Below, piece by piece: positions 40,336-48,730 of a DNA stretch of 64,000 bases. The first letter of the stretch is position 1; each line of letters begins with the position of its first letter. The stretch comes from Methylogaea oryzae (GTDB lineage: Bacteria; Pseudomonadota; Gammaproteobacteria; Methylococcales; Methylococcaceae), in contig NZ_AP019782.1 of assembly GCF_019669985.1 (NCBI RefSeq), positions 2,474,001-2,538,000 of the forward strand. Direction: 5' to 3'. A program made the position numbers and the translations under genes. The notes under the pieces are model-generated. The model had not been told where the DNA came from and made no database searches. It was given only the letters and a program-made list of their open reading frames with translations.

Positions 40336-40367
40336 CGCCAACTCCTATATACGTGACGATTAACCGC

Positions 40368-40385
40368 ATGCAGAAAGCGGGCCAA
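40368..40385 (-). promoter_or_regulatory. Sigma-54 promoter for amtB-glnK
   Basis: The minus strand reads TTGGCCCGCTTTCTGCAT, matching TTGGCACG-N4-TTGCA with intact -24 GG and -12 GC at correct spacing. It would start transcription roughly 20 bases before the amtB ATG. Confidence 0.75.
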
Positions 40386-40434
40386 GCTATATATGCCGGA
40401 AAACCTGCACATTTTCCCCAAGCCGGCGTCCCTC

Positions 40435-40451
40435 GGCACCATGCAGGTGCA
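40435..40451. promoter_or_regulatory. NtrC-binding-like site upstream of amtB
   Basis: TGCACC-TGCAT-GGTGCC (minus strand) matches the NtrC consensus TGCACC-N5-GGTGCA with one mismatch. It lies about 55 bases upstream of the sigma-54 element, a normal enhancer position. Confidence 0.7.
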
Positions 40452-40620
40452 TATGGCCCGGCAACGCGCTCCATTTTGGCTTTCGGCACGACGGATAGGC
40501 GAAACGGCCCGACGCGGGGTGTTCAAGTCCGGACGATAAGGCTGGAAAACGAGGCGGGGACGGCCGAAGCCTCCCGGAACCGGTGCGCCGCGCGCCCCTC
40601 GAGGGCGCGGCGCACGGCTG

Positions 40621-41913
40621 TCAGAAGCTCACCGAGCCCTGCAACCAGATTTTCTGGGTGTCGGAATAGGTGTTGGTGGCGCTGCGGTTGGGATCGGCCA
40701 CGTAATCGGCGTACTTCAGCAAGACCGAATAGTGCTTGCCGAATTTCTTTTCCACCTGGGCGTCGATCTCGTGGCCGAAATCCACGCCGCCGTTGGCGGA
40801 ACTGAACTCATGGTACTGCACGGTCCACTCGACGCCGAAAGCGGCGGTTTTGGCCGTGCCGTACATGTCGCGCAGGCCGTTCCTAGGTGTGGTGAGGAAC
40901 TTGTCGGCCCAGCCCTGGAAAGCGTGCAGCGTGGCGAGCGGCGTTTGGAAGGCCGCGCCGTTGTCGGCCCCCAGTTCCTCGAACGCGCCTTTCAGCACCA
41001 CGCCATAGACGTCCACCCCGGCCTCGCCCAGCCAGTAATCGGCGTGGTAGTTGATCGGATTGTTCTTGTAGTCGGACTGGTGGGCGTATTCCGCCGTATA
41101 CAGCGCCTTGACGTTTTCGACAATGGGCGTGGAGCCGTCGAAACGCACCCCCACGGTTTTGGTGGAGCGGCTGAACGAATCGGCGATGCCGAGATTGCGC
41201 AGTTCGTTGGTATTGTCGTAATCCAGCCATTCCCCGTGCACGGTCACCTTGCCGAAAGGCAAGCCGGTATAGGCGATATTGAAAATCGGCGAATTCATGC
41301 CGATGGAGCGCGAAGTAATATCCTGCACCTTCCAAATATAACCGGCGGTAATGGTGGTATCCGGCAGGGATTTATTGGTGATGGTGGCGGCGTCGAAAGT
41401 CTGCTGCATTTGCCGCCAACCGACGTCGCCGATAAAGCGGTGGTTATCGAAAGCGATGCGTTGGCGGCCGACCTTGATACTGCTGTCCGGCAGCCCCGCA
41501 TAATTCAACCACAACTGGTTTAACTCGTTGGCCTGCGGATCGACGACCAAGGGATAAGCCGTTTTACCGTTGCGGGTGCTATTGTAATCGTTGGTGCCGA
41601 TATCCTGGTTGCCCTCGTATTCGGCGAACGCCTTAAATCCCTGCCATTCGGGCGTCAGGTAGCCCAAGCGGATGCGCAAAGTGGAGGCGTTGGCCGGGTG
41701 GTCGATGGCCGTCGCCCTGCCGGTGCTCAGAACCCGTTCCTGGTCCACGTATTCGTAACGGTAGCGGGCGTCGAAATTGACTTTGCCATACTTGCCGTCC
41801 TCCAGATTCAGCGCTTTCTCCACCTCTTCATCGAAACCGGCGTATGCCGTGCCGCCGATACCCAGCACGAAACAGGCCGCGGCGAATCGCGCCAAGCCAT
41901 TTGAATAATACAT
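40621..41913 (-). CDS. Outer-membrane beta-barrel porin, alginate-export/porin-like
   Basis: This 430-residue protein has a signal peptide (about 8-24, FAAACFVLGIGGTAYA). It then has many alternating aromatic and polar beta-strand segments (FDARYRYEYVDQE, LRIRLGYLTPEWQGFKAFAEYEG, NQLWLNYAGLPDSSIKVGRQRIAFDN) and a C-terminal Phe (WLQGSVSF), the outer-membrane insertion signal. The pattern is that of the alginate-export/OprD-like porins. The substrate is unknown. It lies 286 bases upstream of amtB on the same strand with its own gap. Confidence 0.78.
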   Translation of the reverse strand: MYYSNGLARFAAACFVLGIGGTAYAGFDEEVEKALNLEDGKYGKVNFDARYRYEYVDQERVLSTGRATAIDHPANASTLRIRLGYLTPEWQGFKAFAEYEGNQDIGTNDYNSTRNGKTAYPLVVDPQANELNQLWLNYAGLPDSSIKVGRQRIAFDNHRFIGDVGWRQMQQTFDAATITNKSLPDTTITAGYIWKVQDITSRSIGMNSPIFNIAYTGLPFGKVTVHGEWLDYDNTNELRNLGIADSFSRSTKTVGVRFDGSTPIVENVKALYTAEYAHQSDYKNNPINYHADYWLGEAGVDVYGVVLKGAFEELGADNGAAFQTPLATLHAFQGWADKFLTTPRNGLRDMYGTAKTAAFGVEWTVQYHEFSSANGGVDFGHEIDAQVEKKFGKHYSVLLKYADYVADPNRSATNTYSDTQKIWLQGSVSF

Positions 41914-42046
41914 TTTTCCCCCCGCGGACGGACTGAAAGTCGCCCGGTCATTATTGCCGACATTTGACTAACGCCCGAAGTATAGCAAGGACCGCACTGC
42001 GCGGTTCTCCAGGTTCGGGAGCCGTCAAGCCGGAGGGCAAACGGGC

Positions 42047-43177
42047 CTATTTGCCGAGCACGCCCACCATTTGATCGGACAGGGCCAGCACATCCTCGAA
42101 CAACTCGTCATGGAAGCGATGGGCCAATTGCTGCGCCACCAATTCGGCATGACCGACGTCCGGCATGGCGATCACGGTTTCGGCCACGTGGGCCGCGACG
42201 CTCTTGACCCCCAGGGTGCGCTCGCCCAAGCGGGAGAACGTCACCGTGCAGTCGCCGTTGCCCGCCCAATGCCACAACAATTGGTATACCCGCGCCTCGC
42301 CCTCGTCGCGGCGCCGGATCAGCACGTCCACCCGGCCGTCTTCCCGCTCGAAACGCCACGTGATGGCCGACTGCGAAATCACCTTGGCGCTCACCGGCCG
42401 CCACTTCAAACGCACGGCCAGCCACCCCACCAGCATCCAGGCCACCGGCAGGGCATGGGGGCCGTGCTCAATTTCCAAGCGCTTGACGTTGTGCAATGCG
42501 CCGGGCGTGACCTCCGGCGCCAGCGATTCGCTCATCAGCTTGCGCCAGGCTTTCAAGCGGCGCCACGCCAGGTTGTAGATCACCTGCTCTTCGTTGCCGG
42601 CGATCCAGCGCGCCACTGCCTGAATGCCCTGGGCCGGGTCGCGCCAACCGATGCTGTCGAAAATCACCTGATCCGCGCCCGCGGCCAAATTGTGGAAAAT
42701 CTCGCCGGCCAGCGGCGGCGGCTGGTTGGACACCCACCACAGGGCGATCGGCAGGTTGCCGATGCACAAGGCGCGGGGGATGGACGGCAGGCGCTTGGCG
42801 GCGCTTTTATGGCAATACACCGTCACTTGCTCGGCGCACAGCTGCCAGCCCTCGCTCACCGAGCGGTAATGGACGGAAACGAAAGCGGTCAAATCCTCCG
42901 CTTCCGACGTTTCGCCCACCAGGAACAGGATGCGGGCGGGATGGACCTCGACGATGCGGGGCAGATATTCCAACACGGTGTTGGCATCCGCCTGGGAATC
43001 GCAATACACCACCAGATTGGACATGCAGGCGCGCGTCAATGTCTGCCCGCCGACGGCGCCGGCGCTGGGACTCACCGAGTCCCACAATCCCGCCAGGGTT
43101 TTTTCGATATCCGCCAGATTCGCCGCCACCGGCGGGCTGGAATAAACCGTGTGGGCCAGCGACTTGGGGGCGCTCAT
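42047..43177 (-). CDS. opcA: OpcA, glucose-6-phosphate dehydrogenase assembly/redox partner
   Basis: OpcA is an allosteric partner of glucose-6-phosphate dehydrogenase, best studied in cyanobacteria. The 376-residue product (from MSAPKSLAHTVYSSPP) contains the family blocks TRACMSNLVVYCDS, HPARILFLVGE, GNLPIALWW, DQVIFDSIGWRDP and WRPVSAKVISQSAITWRFER. Its ATG overlaps the zwf stop by 4 bases, giving a zwf-opcA operon. The frame stays open far upstream through zwf, but only the part from 43177 is OpcA. Confidence 0.88.
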   Translation of the reverse strand: MSAPKSLAHTVYSSPPVAANLADIEKTLAGLWDSVSPSAGAVGGQTLTRACMSNLVVYCDSQADANTVLEYLPRIVEVHPARILFLVGETSEAEDLTAFVSVHYRSVSEGWQLCAEQVTVYCHKSAAKRLPSIPRALCIGNLPIALWWVSNQPPPLAGEIFHNLAAGADQVIFDSIGWRDPAQGIQAVARWIAGNEEQVIYNLAWRRLKAWRKLMSESLAPEVTPGALHNVKRLEIEHGPHALPVAWMLVGWLAVRLKWRPVSAKVISQSAITWRFEREDGRVDVLIRRRDEGEARVYQLLWHWAGNGDCTVTFSRLGERTLGVKSVAAHVAETVIAMPDVGHAELVAQQLAHRFHDELFEDVLALSDQMVGVLGK

Positions 43178-44718
43178 AACAACCGCCACTTGCGTCCGTC
43201 GGTTTCGATCAACCGATCCGCCTCCAACGGCCCCCAGGTGCCCGCCTCGTATTCCGGCAACCAGCGCGAGCGGTTGTCCGCCCAGGCATCGAGGATGTCC
43301 TGAATCCAAATCCACGACGATTCCACCGAGTCGCGCCGCATGAACAGAGTGGCATCCCCCGCCATCACGTCCAGCAGCAAGCGCTCGTAGGCTTCGGGGG
43401 AACGCTCGCCGAAGGTGGAGCCGTAGCGGAAGTCCATCATCACCGGGTAAATGCGCACTTTCGCCCCCGGCAACTTGGTGGCGATGCGCATGGACAGGCC
43501 TTCGTTGGGCTGGATGCTCAAGGCCAGCACATTGGGCTCCAACGGATGGTTGCGGTCCGCGTTGAACATGATGGGCGGCACGCTCTTGAACTGGATGGCG
43601 ATCTCGCTGGCCCGCTTCGGCATGCGCTTGCCGGTGCGGATGTAGAACGGCACGCCGGACCAGCGCCAATTGTCGATGAAAACCTTGAGGGCGACGAAGG
43701 TTTCCGTGGTGGAGGCGTTGTCCACCCGCTCCTCGCGGCGATAACCCGGCACTTCCTCGCCCCGCCAGAAGCCGGCGCCGTACTGGGCGCGCACCACCGA
43801 CTGCTCGACATTGTTGCGGTCGATGGGACGCAGGCAGTGCAGCACATCCTGGCGGCTGTCGCGGATGACGTTGGCGTCCATGGACCAGGGCGGCTCCATG
43901 GCGATCAGGGTCAAGAGCTGCAAAATATGGTTCTGCACCATGTCGCGCAAAGCCCCGGCCTTGTCGTAATAGCCGGCCCGGGTCCCCACGCCGTCTTCCT
44001 CCGCCACGGTGATCTGCACGTGATCGATGTAGCGGGAATTCCACAACGGCTCGAAGATGGCGTTGCCGAAGCGCATGACCAGGATGTTCTGGACGGTTTC
44101 CTTGCCCAGGTAATGGTCGATACGGTAGATCTGCTGCTCGTCGAAGTTCTCGCACAGGCTGGCGTTGATGCGCCGCGCGCTGGCCAAATCGCGGCCGATG
44201 GGCTTTTCCACGATGATGCGGGAGAAGGGGCTGACGCCGTCCATGGGCATCACCAGGCCCGCTTGGTTCAACTGCTGCACGCAGGTTTCGATGAGGGCCG
44301 GCGGAATGGCCAGGTAATAGATGCGGTTGCCGGGGATGCCGAATTTCGCCTCGATCTCGTCGAGGCGCTTTTTCAACTGTTCGTAAGCCTTGGGGTCGGT
44401 GAACGAGCCTTGCTGGAAGTGCAGCTTGACCTCGAAGTCCGGCCAAAACTCCGAATCCAGCGGCTGGCGGGAATACTTTTCCACCCCGTCGCGGGCGAAC
44501 TCCCGGTAGCTTTCGTCGTTCATTTCCTCGAAAGCGAACCCGAGCACGGCGAAATTGGCCGGCAGCTCGCCGTCCAGCGCCTGGTTGTACAACGCCGGCA
44601 ACAGCTTGCGCCGGCTCAGGTCGCCGCCTCCGCCGAAAATCACCAAGGTGCAAGGCTGCGGCCTTTGCGCATCCTTCAGTCCGGCCATCAAGGGATTGTC
44701 CTGGCGTCCTTCTCTCAT
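43174..44718 (-). CDS. zwf: Glucose-6-phosphate 1-dehydrogenase
   Basis: G6PD feeds glucose-6-phosphate into the pentose phosphate or Entner-Doudoroff routes, making NADPH. The 514-residue product has the nucleotide-binding motif IFGGGGDLSRRKLLPALYN, EKPIGRD, the active-site RIDHYLGKE and the C-terminal GTWGP. Length is normal. It is coupled to opcA. In methylotrophs it can also support a dissimilatory hexulose phosphate cycle. Confidence 0.95.
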   Translation of the reverse strand: MREGRQDNPLMAGLKDAQRPQPCTLVIFGGGGDLSRRKLLPALYNQALDGELPANFAVLGFAFEEMNDESYREFARDGVEKYSRQPLDSEFWPDFEVKLHFQQGSFTDPKAYEQLKKRLDEIEAKFGIPGNRIYYLAIPPALIETCVQQLNQAGLVMPMDGVSPFSRIIVEKPIGRDLASARRINASLCENFDEQQIYRIDHYLGKETVQNILVMRFGNAIFEPLWNSRYIDHVQITVAEEDGVGTRAGYYDKAGALRDMVQNHILQLLTLIAMEPPWSMDANVIRDSRQDVLHCLRPIDRNNVEQSVVRAQYGAGFWRGEEVPGYRREERVDNASTTETFVALKVFIDNWRWSGVPFYIRTGKRMPKRASEIAIQFKSVPPIMFNADRNHPLEPNVLALSIQPNEGLSMRIATKLPGAKVRIYPVMMDFRYGSTFGERSPEAYERLLLDVMAGDATLFMRRDSVESSWIWIQDILDAWADNRSRWLPEYEAGTWGPLEADRLIETDGRKWRLL

Positions 44719-45101
44719 GCACTACCTCGTGTTTGGTGAAACTTGATCGCGTTCCCCTGCGACTGGATGCCGGTTCGGAACGCCCGGCGCGGAGCCCTTC
44801 CCCGCGCAGTTTACTCGTTAAGCCGGCGAACCGCAGCGCGTTGTGGGCGGAGCGGAAAAAGGGGCGCCATCCGGCCGCCGGGGACCGGCCGCACCGTCTC
44901 GCCCCCAATCGGAGCAGTGTTTATGCCAATCCCATGCGAACGAAGCAAAACGCCGTACCGCGCGCCCCGGCGGCGAGCGGCGCAAGCGCCGCCATGGTGC
45001 ATCGGGACCGGCCGGACGCCGAATCCGGGCACGGCGGACAGTGGACGCTGCCTCGCCGCCTGGGCTATGCTGTGCGCAGATTCCTTCCCATCCGAACTCC
45101 C
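44719..45101. other. 383-bp divergent intergenic region, zwf / ubiK
   Basis: The region separates zwf (minus) from ubiK (plus) and should hold both promoters. I see no terminator, RNA gene or convincing small protein in it. Two plus-strand open frames run through it, but their composition is not protein-like. Confidence 0.5.
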
Positions 45102-45353
45102 ATGATCGACCCCAGCACCCTCGACGACATCAGCCGCCGTCTCGGCGCAGCCCTGCCCCCCGGCCTGCACGCCCTGCGCAAGGACCTGGAAAAAACCTTC
45201 CACGGCGTATTGCAAGGCGCGTTCCACAGCATGAACCTGGTCAACCGGGAAGAATTCGATGTGCAAAGCGCCGTGCTGGCCCGCACCCGCGCCAAGCTGG
45301 AAAGCCTGGAAGCCCAAGTGGCGGAGCTGGAAAAAAAGCTGCTGGAGCGCTGA
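45102..45353 (+). CDS. ubiK: UbiK (YqiC/BMFP family), ubiquinone synthesis accessory factor
   Basis: UbiK is a small factor that helps the aerobic ubiquinone-synthesis complex with UbiJ. The 83-residue product starts MIDPSTLDDISRRLG. It has the amphipathic helix (LRKDLEKTFHGVLQGAFHSMNLVNREEFDVQ) and a C-terminal coiled coil (ARTRAKLESLEAQVAELEKKL). It lies immediately upstream of comM, a common gene order. Confidence 0.9.
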   Translation: MIDPSTLDDISRRLGAALPPGLHALRKDLEKTFHGVLQGAFHSMNLVNREEFDVQSAVLARTRAKLESLEAQVAELEKKLLER

Positions 45354-45379
45354 TTTGAAAACGCCAGGGATCGGCAGAC

Positions 45380-46228
45380 ATGACCCTTGCCACCGTCTAT
45401 AGCCGGGGCAAGCAAGGCATCCAAGCGCCGCTGGTGACGGTGGAGGCGCACCTGTCCAACGGCCTGCCCAGCCTGTCCATCGTCGGATTGCCGGAAGCGG
45501 CGGTCAAGGAAAGCAAGGACCGGGTGCGCAGCGCCCTGCTCACCTGCCATTTCGAATTCCCGGCCCAACGCATCACCATCAACCTGGCGCCGGCCGATTT
45601 GCCCAAGGAAGGCGGACGCTTCGACCTGGCCATCGCCGTGACCATCCTGGCCGCCTCCGGCCAGATCCGCCAGGCCGAATTGGGCCGCTACGAGTTGCTG
45701 GGCGAACTGTCCCTCAGCGGCGAGCTGCGCCCCGCCAAGGGAGCCCTGCCCGTGGCCGTGGCGGCCCGCGATTGCGGCCGCGCCTTGATCCTGCCCGGAA
45801 GCAACGCCGCCGAGGCCGCCCTGGCCGCCGGCGCGGAAATCCTGGCGGCCAATCACCTGTTGGAAGTCTGCGGCCACCTCAACGGCGAGGCCCCCTTGCC
45901 GGAAACGCCCAGCGACCGGCCGTCCGCCCCGCCCGTCTTCGACGTGGACCTGGCCGACGTGCACGGCCAATACCAAGCCAAGCGCGCCCTGGAAATCGCC
46001 GCCGCCGGCCGCCACAACCTGCTCATGCTAGGCCCGCCCGGCACCGGCAAGTCCATGCTGGCGGCGCGTTTGCCGACCTTGCTGCCGGCACTGAGCGAAG
46101 CGGAAGCCTTGGAAACCGCCGCCATCACCTCGGTCAGCGATCTACCCCTGGACCCCGGCCGCTGGCTGGCGCCGCCCTACAGGGCGCCGCACCATACGGC
46201 GTCCGCCGCCGCCCTGGTCGGCGGCGGT
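45380..46228 (+). pseudogene. comM: comM, 5' part (disrupted by Tn7-like element)
   Basis: ComM (YifB, Mg-chelatase-like AAA+ helicase) promotes branch migration during natural transformation. This part encodes the N-terminal ChlI/Lon-like domain (ATVYSRGKQGIQAPLVTVE, LSIVGLPEAAVKESKDRVR) and the Walker A motif (LGPPGTGKSMLAARL) up to TASAAALVGGG. The sequence then passes into the transposon and stops after 39 foreign residues (stop at 46348). Removing 46224-61728 rejoins it in frame to the 3' part, giving V-GGGG-V-PKPGE and a normal 504-residue protein. The break separates Walker A from Walker B, so the product should be inactive. Confidence 0.95.
46224..46228. repeat. Target-site duplication, left copy (GCGGT)
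   Basis: These five bases directly precede the TGTCAGTT transposon end and match the right copy GCGGC at four of five positions. Tn7-family elements make 5-bp duplications. The last base differs, so either it mutated or the exact end is offset by one base. Confidence 0.7.
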
Positions 46229-46273
46229 TGTCAGTTTTCGAAATTGCCGCGACGTTTTGGAAATAGCTGCGAC
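46229..46273. repeat. Left transposon end with two TnsB-type sites
   Basis: The end begins TGTCAGTT and is followed by GAAATTGCCGCGAC (46240-46253) and GAAATAGCTGCGAC (46260-46273), in the same orientation and 20 bases apart. These match the sites in the right end on the opposite strand. The asymmetry (two left sites, four right) resembles Tn7, which has three and four. Confidence 0.85.
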
Positions 46274-46306
46274 AACTTCGTAACCACCGAATCATATTCA
46301 CCCGCA

Positions 46307-46340
46307 ACGCCATCCTTGCTCGCACAAGGATGGCGTTTTT
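46307..46340 (+). terminator. Terminator just inside the left end
   Basis: A perfect 11-bp stem CGCCATCCTTG/CAAGGATGGCG with a 6-base loop is followed by TTTTT. It would stop comM read-through into the transposon. It lies only 15 bases before the tnsE-like start, so that gene's promoter is either inside the hairpin region or the hairpin acts as an attenuator. Confidence 0.88.
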
Positions 46341-46355
46341 GTTTGTGAGGCAGGC

Positions 46356-48155
46356 ATGGCTGTACCCTTCAACCGCGAACTGAAGCGCGTCAGCAAAGCA
46401 GCGAGGCTCCAAGACCACCTCCCCGAAGGCAACCGCAACTGGATGGCATGGTGGTATTGCGGCATCTATAAAAACCGAGTGGCCGACTCTCAGCCACATG
46501 TCCTTGTAGCGTTCCGTGAATGGTCTTCTGGGGCCTTGTCGGATGAGGTAAGTCATCGGCGCGTACCACTAACAGCGCTTGGTCAGATTCGACTAGGAAC
46601 CATCTGGCGCGAAGGCGTGTGCCACTCGGAAGCCATATACGATACCGCGCGGTTCTCTCTCGACTTTACGCCGGGGGCATGGAGGCTGACATCGTTTGAC
46701 GAAGCGGCCAAACAAGGGCACGCCGCCCCACCATATCCCCACAGCCTTTACCCTTTAAAATACCGCGGCGATAAAAATTGGCTCATTGCATTCGAGCTGC
46801 TCACAGGCGGCACGTTGGTCGTCCCTTGCATCGAGTTTTTCTCCCGGTGCTACGGGCGATCCGAAGAATTGAAACGAATCCTGACAACCTACGAATGGCA
46901 CGGAGAGGACCAAGCCTATACGAGCCGCCTATATGCTCCTCTGGGTGAGTCTGAAGAGCCAGGCAAATGGAAAGTCAAATTGAAAAGGCGGCTCGTCAAT
47001 GGCGATGTCGTCTTTCTTGCCCATGCAAAGTACGACTCCTACACAGAACAAATAGCCAAAGATATTTATGGTCAGCTCGAATCGCAATATGACCCTAACA
47101 ACAAGGCACCTACCTTCATCAGGGTAGCGCCCTGGTTTCAAGGTCCCGCTGAGCTAAAAGTAAATGGTATCTGGTTCAATGACCGGCGATCTTTTCTCGC
47201 CTTACAAGTGCTCGGATGCAGTGATCCCAAAGGAGCACCACTCCAGCGAGATCGAGAGAACACGAACAAGGCAGACCAGCCAGCAAGGGAAGAAGGACTT
47301 GGTGAGGCGTGGGCCGGAGCGCCTGTCCGAAGATCGGTCAAGACACCAGAGATTGTTGATTTAACAGGCGATGAGGAGCCGGATCATGGCGCGGCTATGG
47401 TCGAGATACAAGACCCAGATTTTGAGGTGCTTGGGGAACCCCGCACAGTCATTGACGTCCGAAGAGATCGCGCCAAGGACGCTGCGGGCGCACGAAGTAA
47501 GGGGAGTCATGCAACCTCCTTTTCAAGTGGCGAACCATACGGTTCAGAAAAAGGCGTAGGCTACGCTTCGATCCACGCTCGCCCCGTGATGGACTCAAAT
47601 GGCATATTGCAGGACATGTGGAATGCGATGCAATTCCTGAGTAAGAATCGGCCGGGACTAATCCTGTCCGCTGAGTGGTTTACCTTCGCGGATGGATTCA
47701 ACACGGATGACAAACCAAAGCTAATCCGCCTCCGGCCATTCGATGACAAGACCATAGTAAAAGGCGATATCAGAACGTGGCCATACTTAGATGTAATTAC
47801 CAGGCAGGAGCTAAGAGGCGTCTTGGTCACTCGACTGATGACGTGCGGAAAGGCAGTGTATATCGTCGAAATCCAGCGCCGGGTACGAAAAACGAAGACT
47901 GTAGAAGGAGAAATCAAGGATGATGAGGAGTCTTTCAAAGGGCTGGTCTTCACTCTGAATAAACCGGAAGTGTTTGAAACGTGGCTGATAAGCTTCCTTA
48001 GAGACATTCGTGCGGTCAAGGGAATTGTTCAACGGATTGTGGCTAATTGCCCGGGTAAAGCGGCTGCGTTCAAACATGTCCCAGCGAACAATGAACGAGT
48101 GCCTTGCGAAGCAGCGGTGCTAAATGCTTTGGAAAAGGTGGGGGTTCAGGTATAG
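46356..48155 (+). CDS. TnsE-like target-selection protein
   Basis: This 599-residue protein has no signal or membrane segment. By eye it follows Tn7 TnsE in order. A middle block LLTGGTLVVPCIEFFSRCYG resembles the LARSLFLINSYFCRSCL region. APWFQGPAELKVNGIWFNDRRSFLALQVLG resembles the Q-G-W-x-L-x-V-x-G...D-x-L-V-x-E-I-x-G region. A variable acidic linker follows (about 310-410), then a C-terminal domain (about 425-595) with KAVYIVEIQRR and FKGLVFTLNKPEVFETWLISFLRDIRAVKG. In Tn7, TnsE directs insertion into mobile plasmids through replication intermediates. Here it sits at the opposite end from tnsABC. Homology is inferred from patterns, not a computed alignment. Confidence 0.62.
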   Translation: MAVPFNRELKRVSKAARLQDHLPEGNRNWMAWWYCGIYKNRVADSQPHVLVAFREWSSGALSDEVSHRRVPLTALGQIRLGTIWREGVCHSEAIYDTARFSLDFTPGAWRLTSFDEAAKQGHAAPPYPHSLYPLKYRGDKNWLIAFELLTGGTLVVPCIEFFSRCYGRSEELKRILTTYEWHGEDQAYTSRLYAPLGESEEPGKWKVKLKRRLVNGDVVFLAHAKYDSYTEQIAKDIYGQLESQYDPNNKAPTFIRVAPWFQGPAELKVNGIWFNDRRSFLALQVLGCSDPKGAPLQRDRENTNKADQPAREEGLGEAWAGAPVRRSVKTPEIVDLTGDEEPDHGAAMVEIQDPDFEVLGEPRTVIDVRRDRAKDAAGARSKGSHATSFSSGEPYGSEKGVGYASIHARPVMDSNGILQDMWNAMQFLSKNRPGLILSAEWFTFADGFNTDDKPKLIRLRPFDDKTIVKGDIRTWPYLDVITRQELRGVLVTRLMTCGKAVYIVEIQRRVRKTKTVEGEIKDDEESFKGLVFTLNKPEVFETWLISFLRDIRAVKGIVQRIVANCPGKAAAFKHVPANNERVPCEAAVLNALEKVGVQV

Positions 48156-48214
48156 CCAGAATTAACTACCCCAACAGTTCCAAGGACAAGAAAAGAATTG
48201 ATATCGAGTTATAA

Positions 48215-48673
48215 ATGACGCCAAAAATGCTGAACCCGCATATACGAGGTCCTATTAATGCATATCCCGTCATCCTGGAACGCGGCGAACGAGAAGTGTT
48301 GGTGGATTTCGTAGACATTCCTTGGGCGCACACGATCGGAGACGACGAGGAGAGCGCTCTGCTCAACGCCGTGGACTGCTTAGAAACCGCGTTTGAGGCG
48401 TTGATAGACCGTCGCGAACCGATACCCGAACCGTCCGCGCCAAAACGCGGACAGCGCGTCGTCATCGTGCCGGTGGTTGTTGCCGCCAAGGCGGCGCTCC
48501 ACAACGCCATGCTGGCGGCGGGTGTCCGCAAGGCTGATCTGACCAAGCGCTTGAACATCGCCCCAACACTGGCTGACAGGCTGTTGTCAATGCGCCATCA
48601 AACCCGCATCGAACAGATTGAAAACGCCCTAGCGGCGTTGGGCCAAAAGCTGGTGGTGGACGTGACGCAGTAG
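48215..48673 (+). CDS. HicB-like antitoxin, orphan
   Basis: The 152-residue product has an N-terminal HicB-type partial RNase-H fold (YPVILERGEREVLVDFVDIPWAHTIGDDEESALLNAVDCLETAFEALI) and a C-terminal helix-turn-helix (VRKADLTKRLNIAPTLADRLLSMRHQTRIEQIENALAALG). HicB normally neutralises the RNase HicA encoded next to it. No HicA-sized gene is present on either side; only 59 bases separate it from the tnsE-like gene. A short upstream open stretch ending at 48213 could be a remnant. It may be a stand-alone regulator. Confidence 0.75.
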   Translation: MTPKMLNPHIRGPINAYPVILERGEREVLVDFVDIPWAHTIGDDEESALLNAVDCLETAFEALIDRREPIPEPSAPKRGQRVVIVPVVVAAKAALHNAMLAAGVRKADLTKRLNIAPTLADRLLSMRHQTRIEQIENALAALGQKLVVDVTQ

Positions 48674-48730
48674 CTTACGGCCGACCTCAGCACCAGAAAT
48701 TCCCACGCAACTAGAAAGGAACGACACAAC

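Noticed and set aside
43178-44908. Upstream extension of the opcA frame
   Set aside because: It is an out-of-frame reading of zwf. OpcA homology starts at 43177, where the ATG overlaps the zwf stop.
48156-48214. HicA toxin gene upstream of the hicB-like gene
   Set aside because: The gap is too short for HicA, and the short open stretch has no HicA motif.
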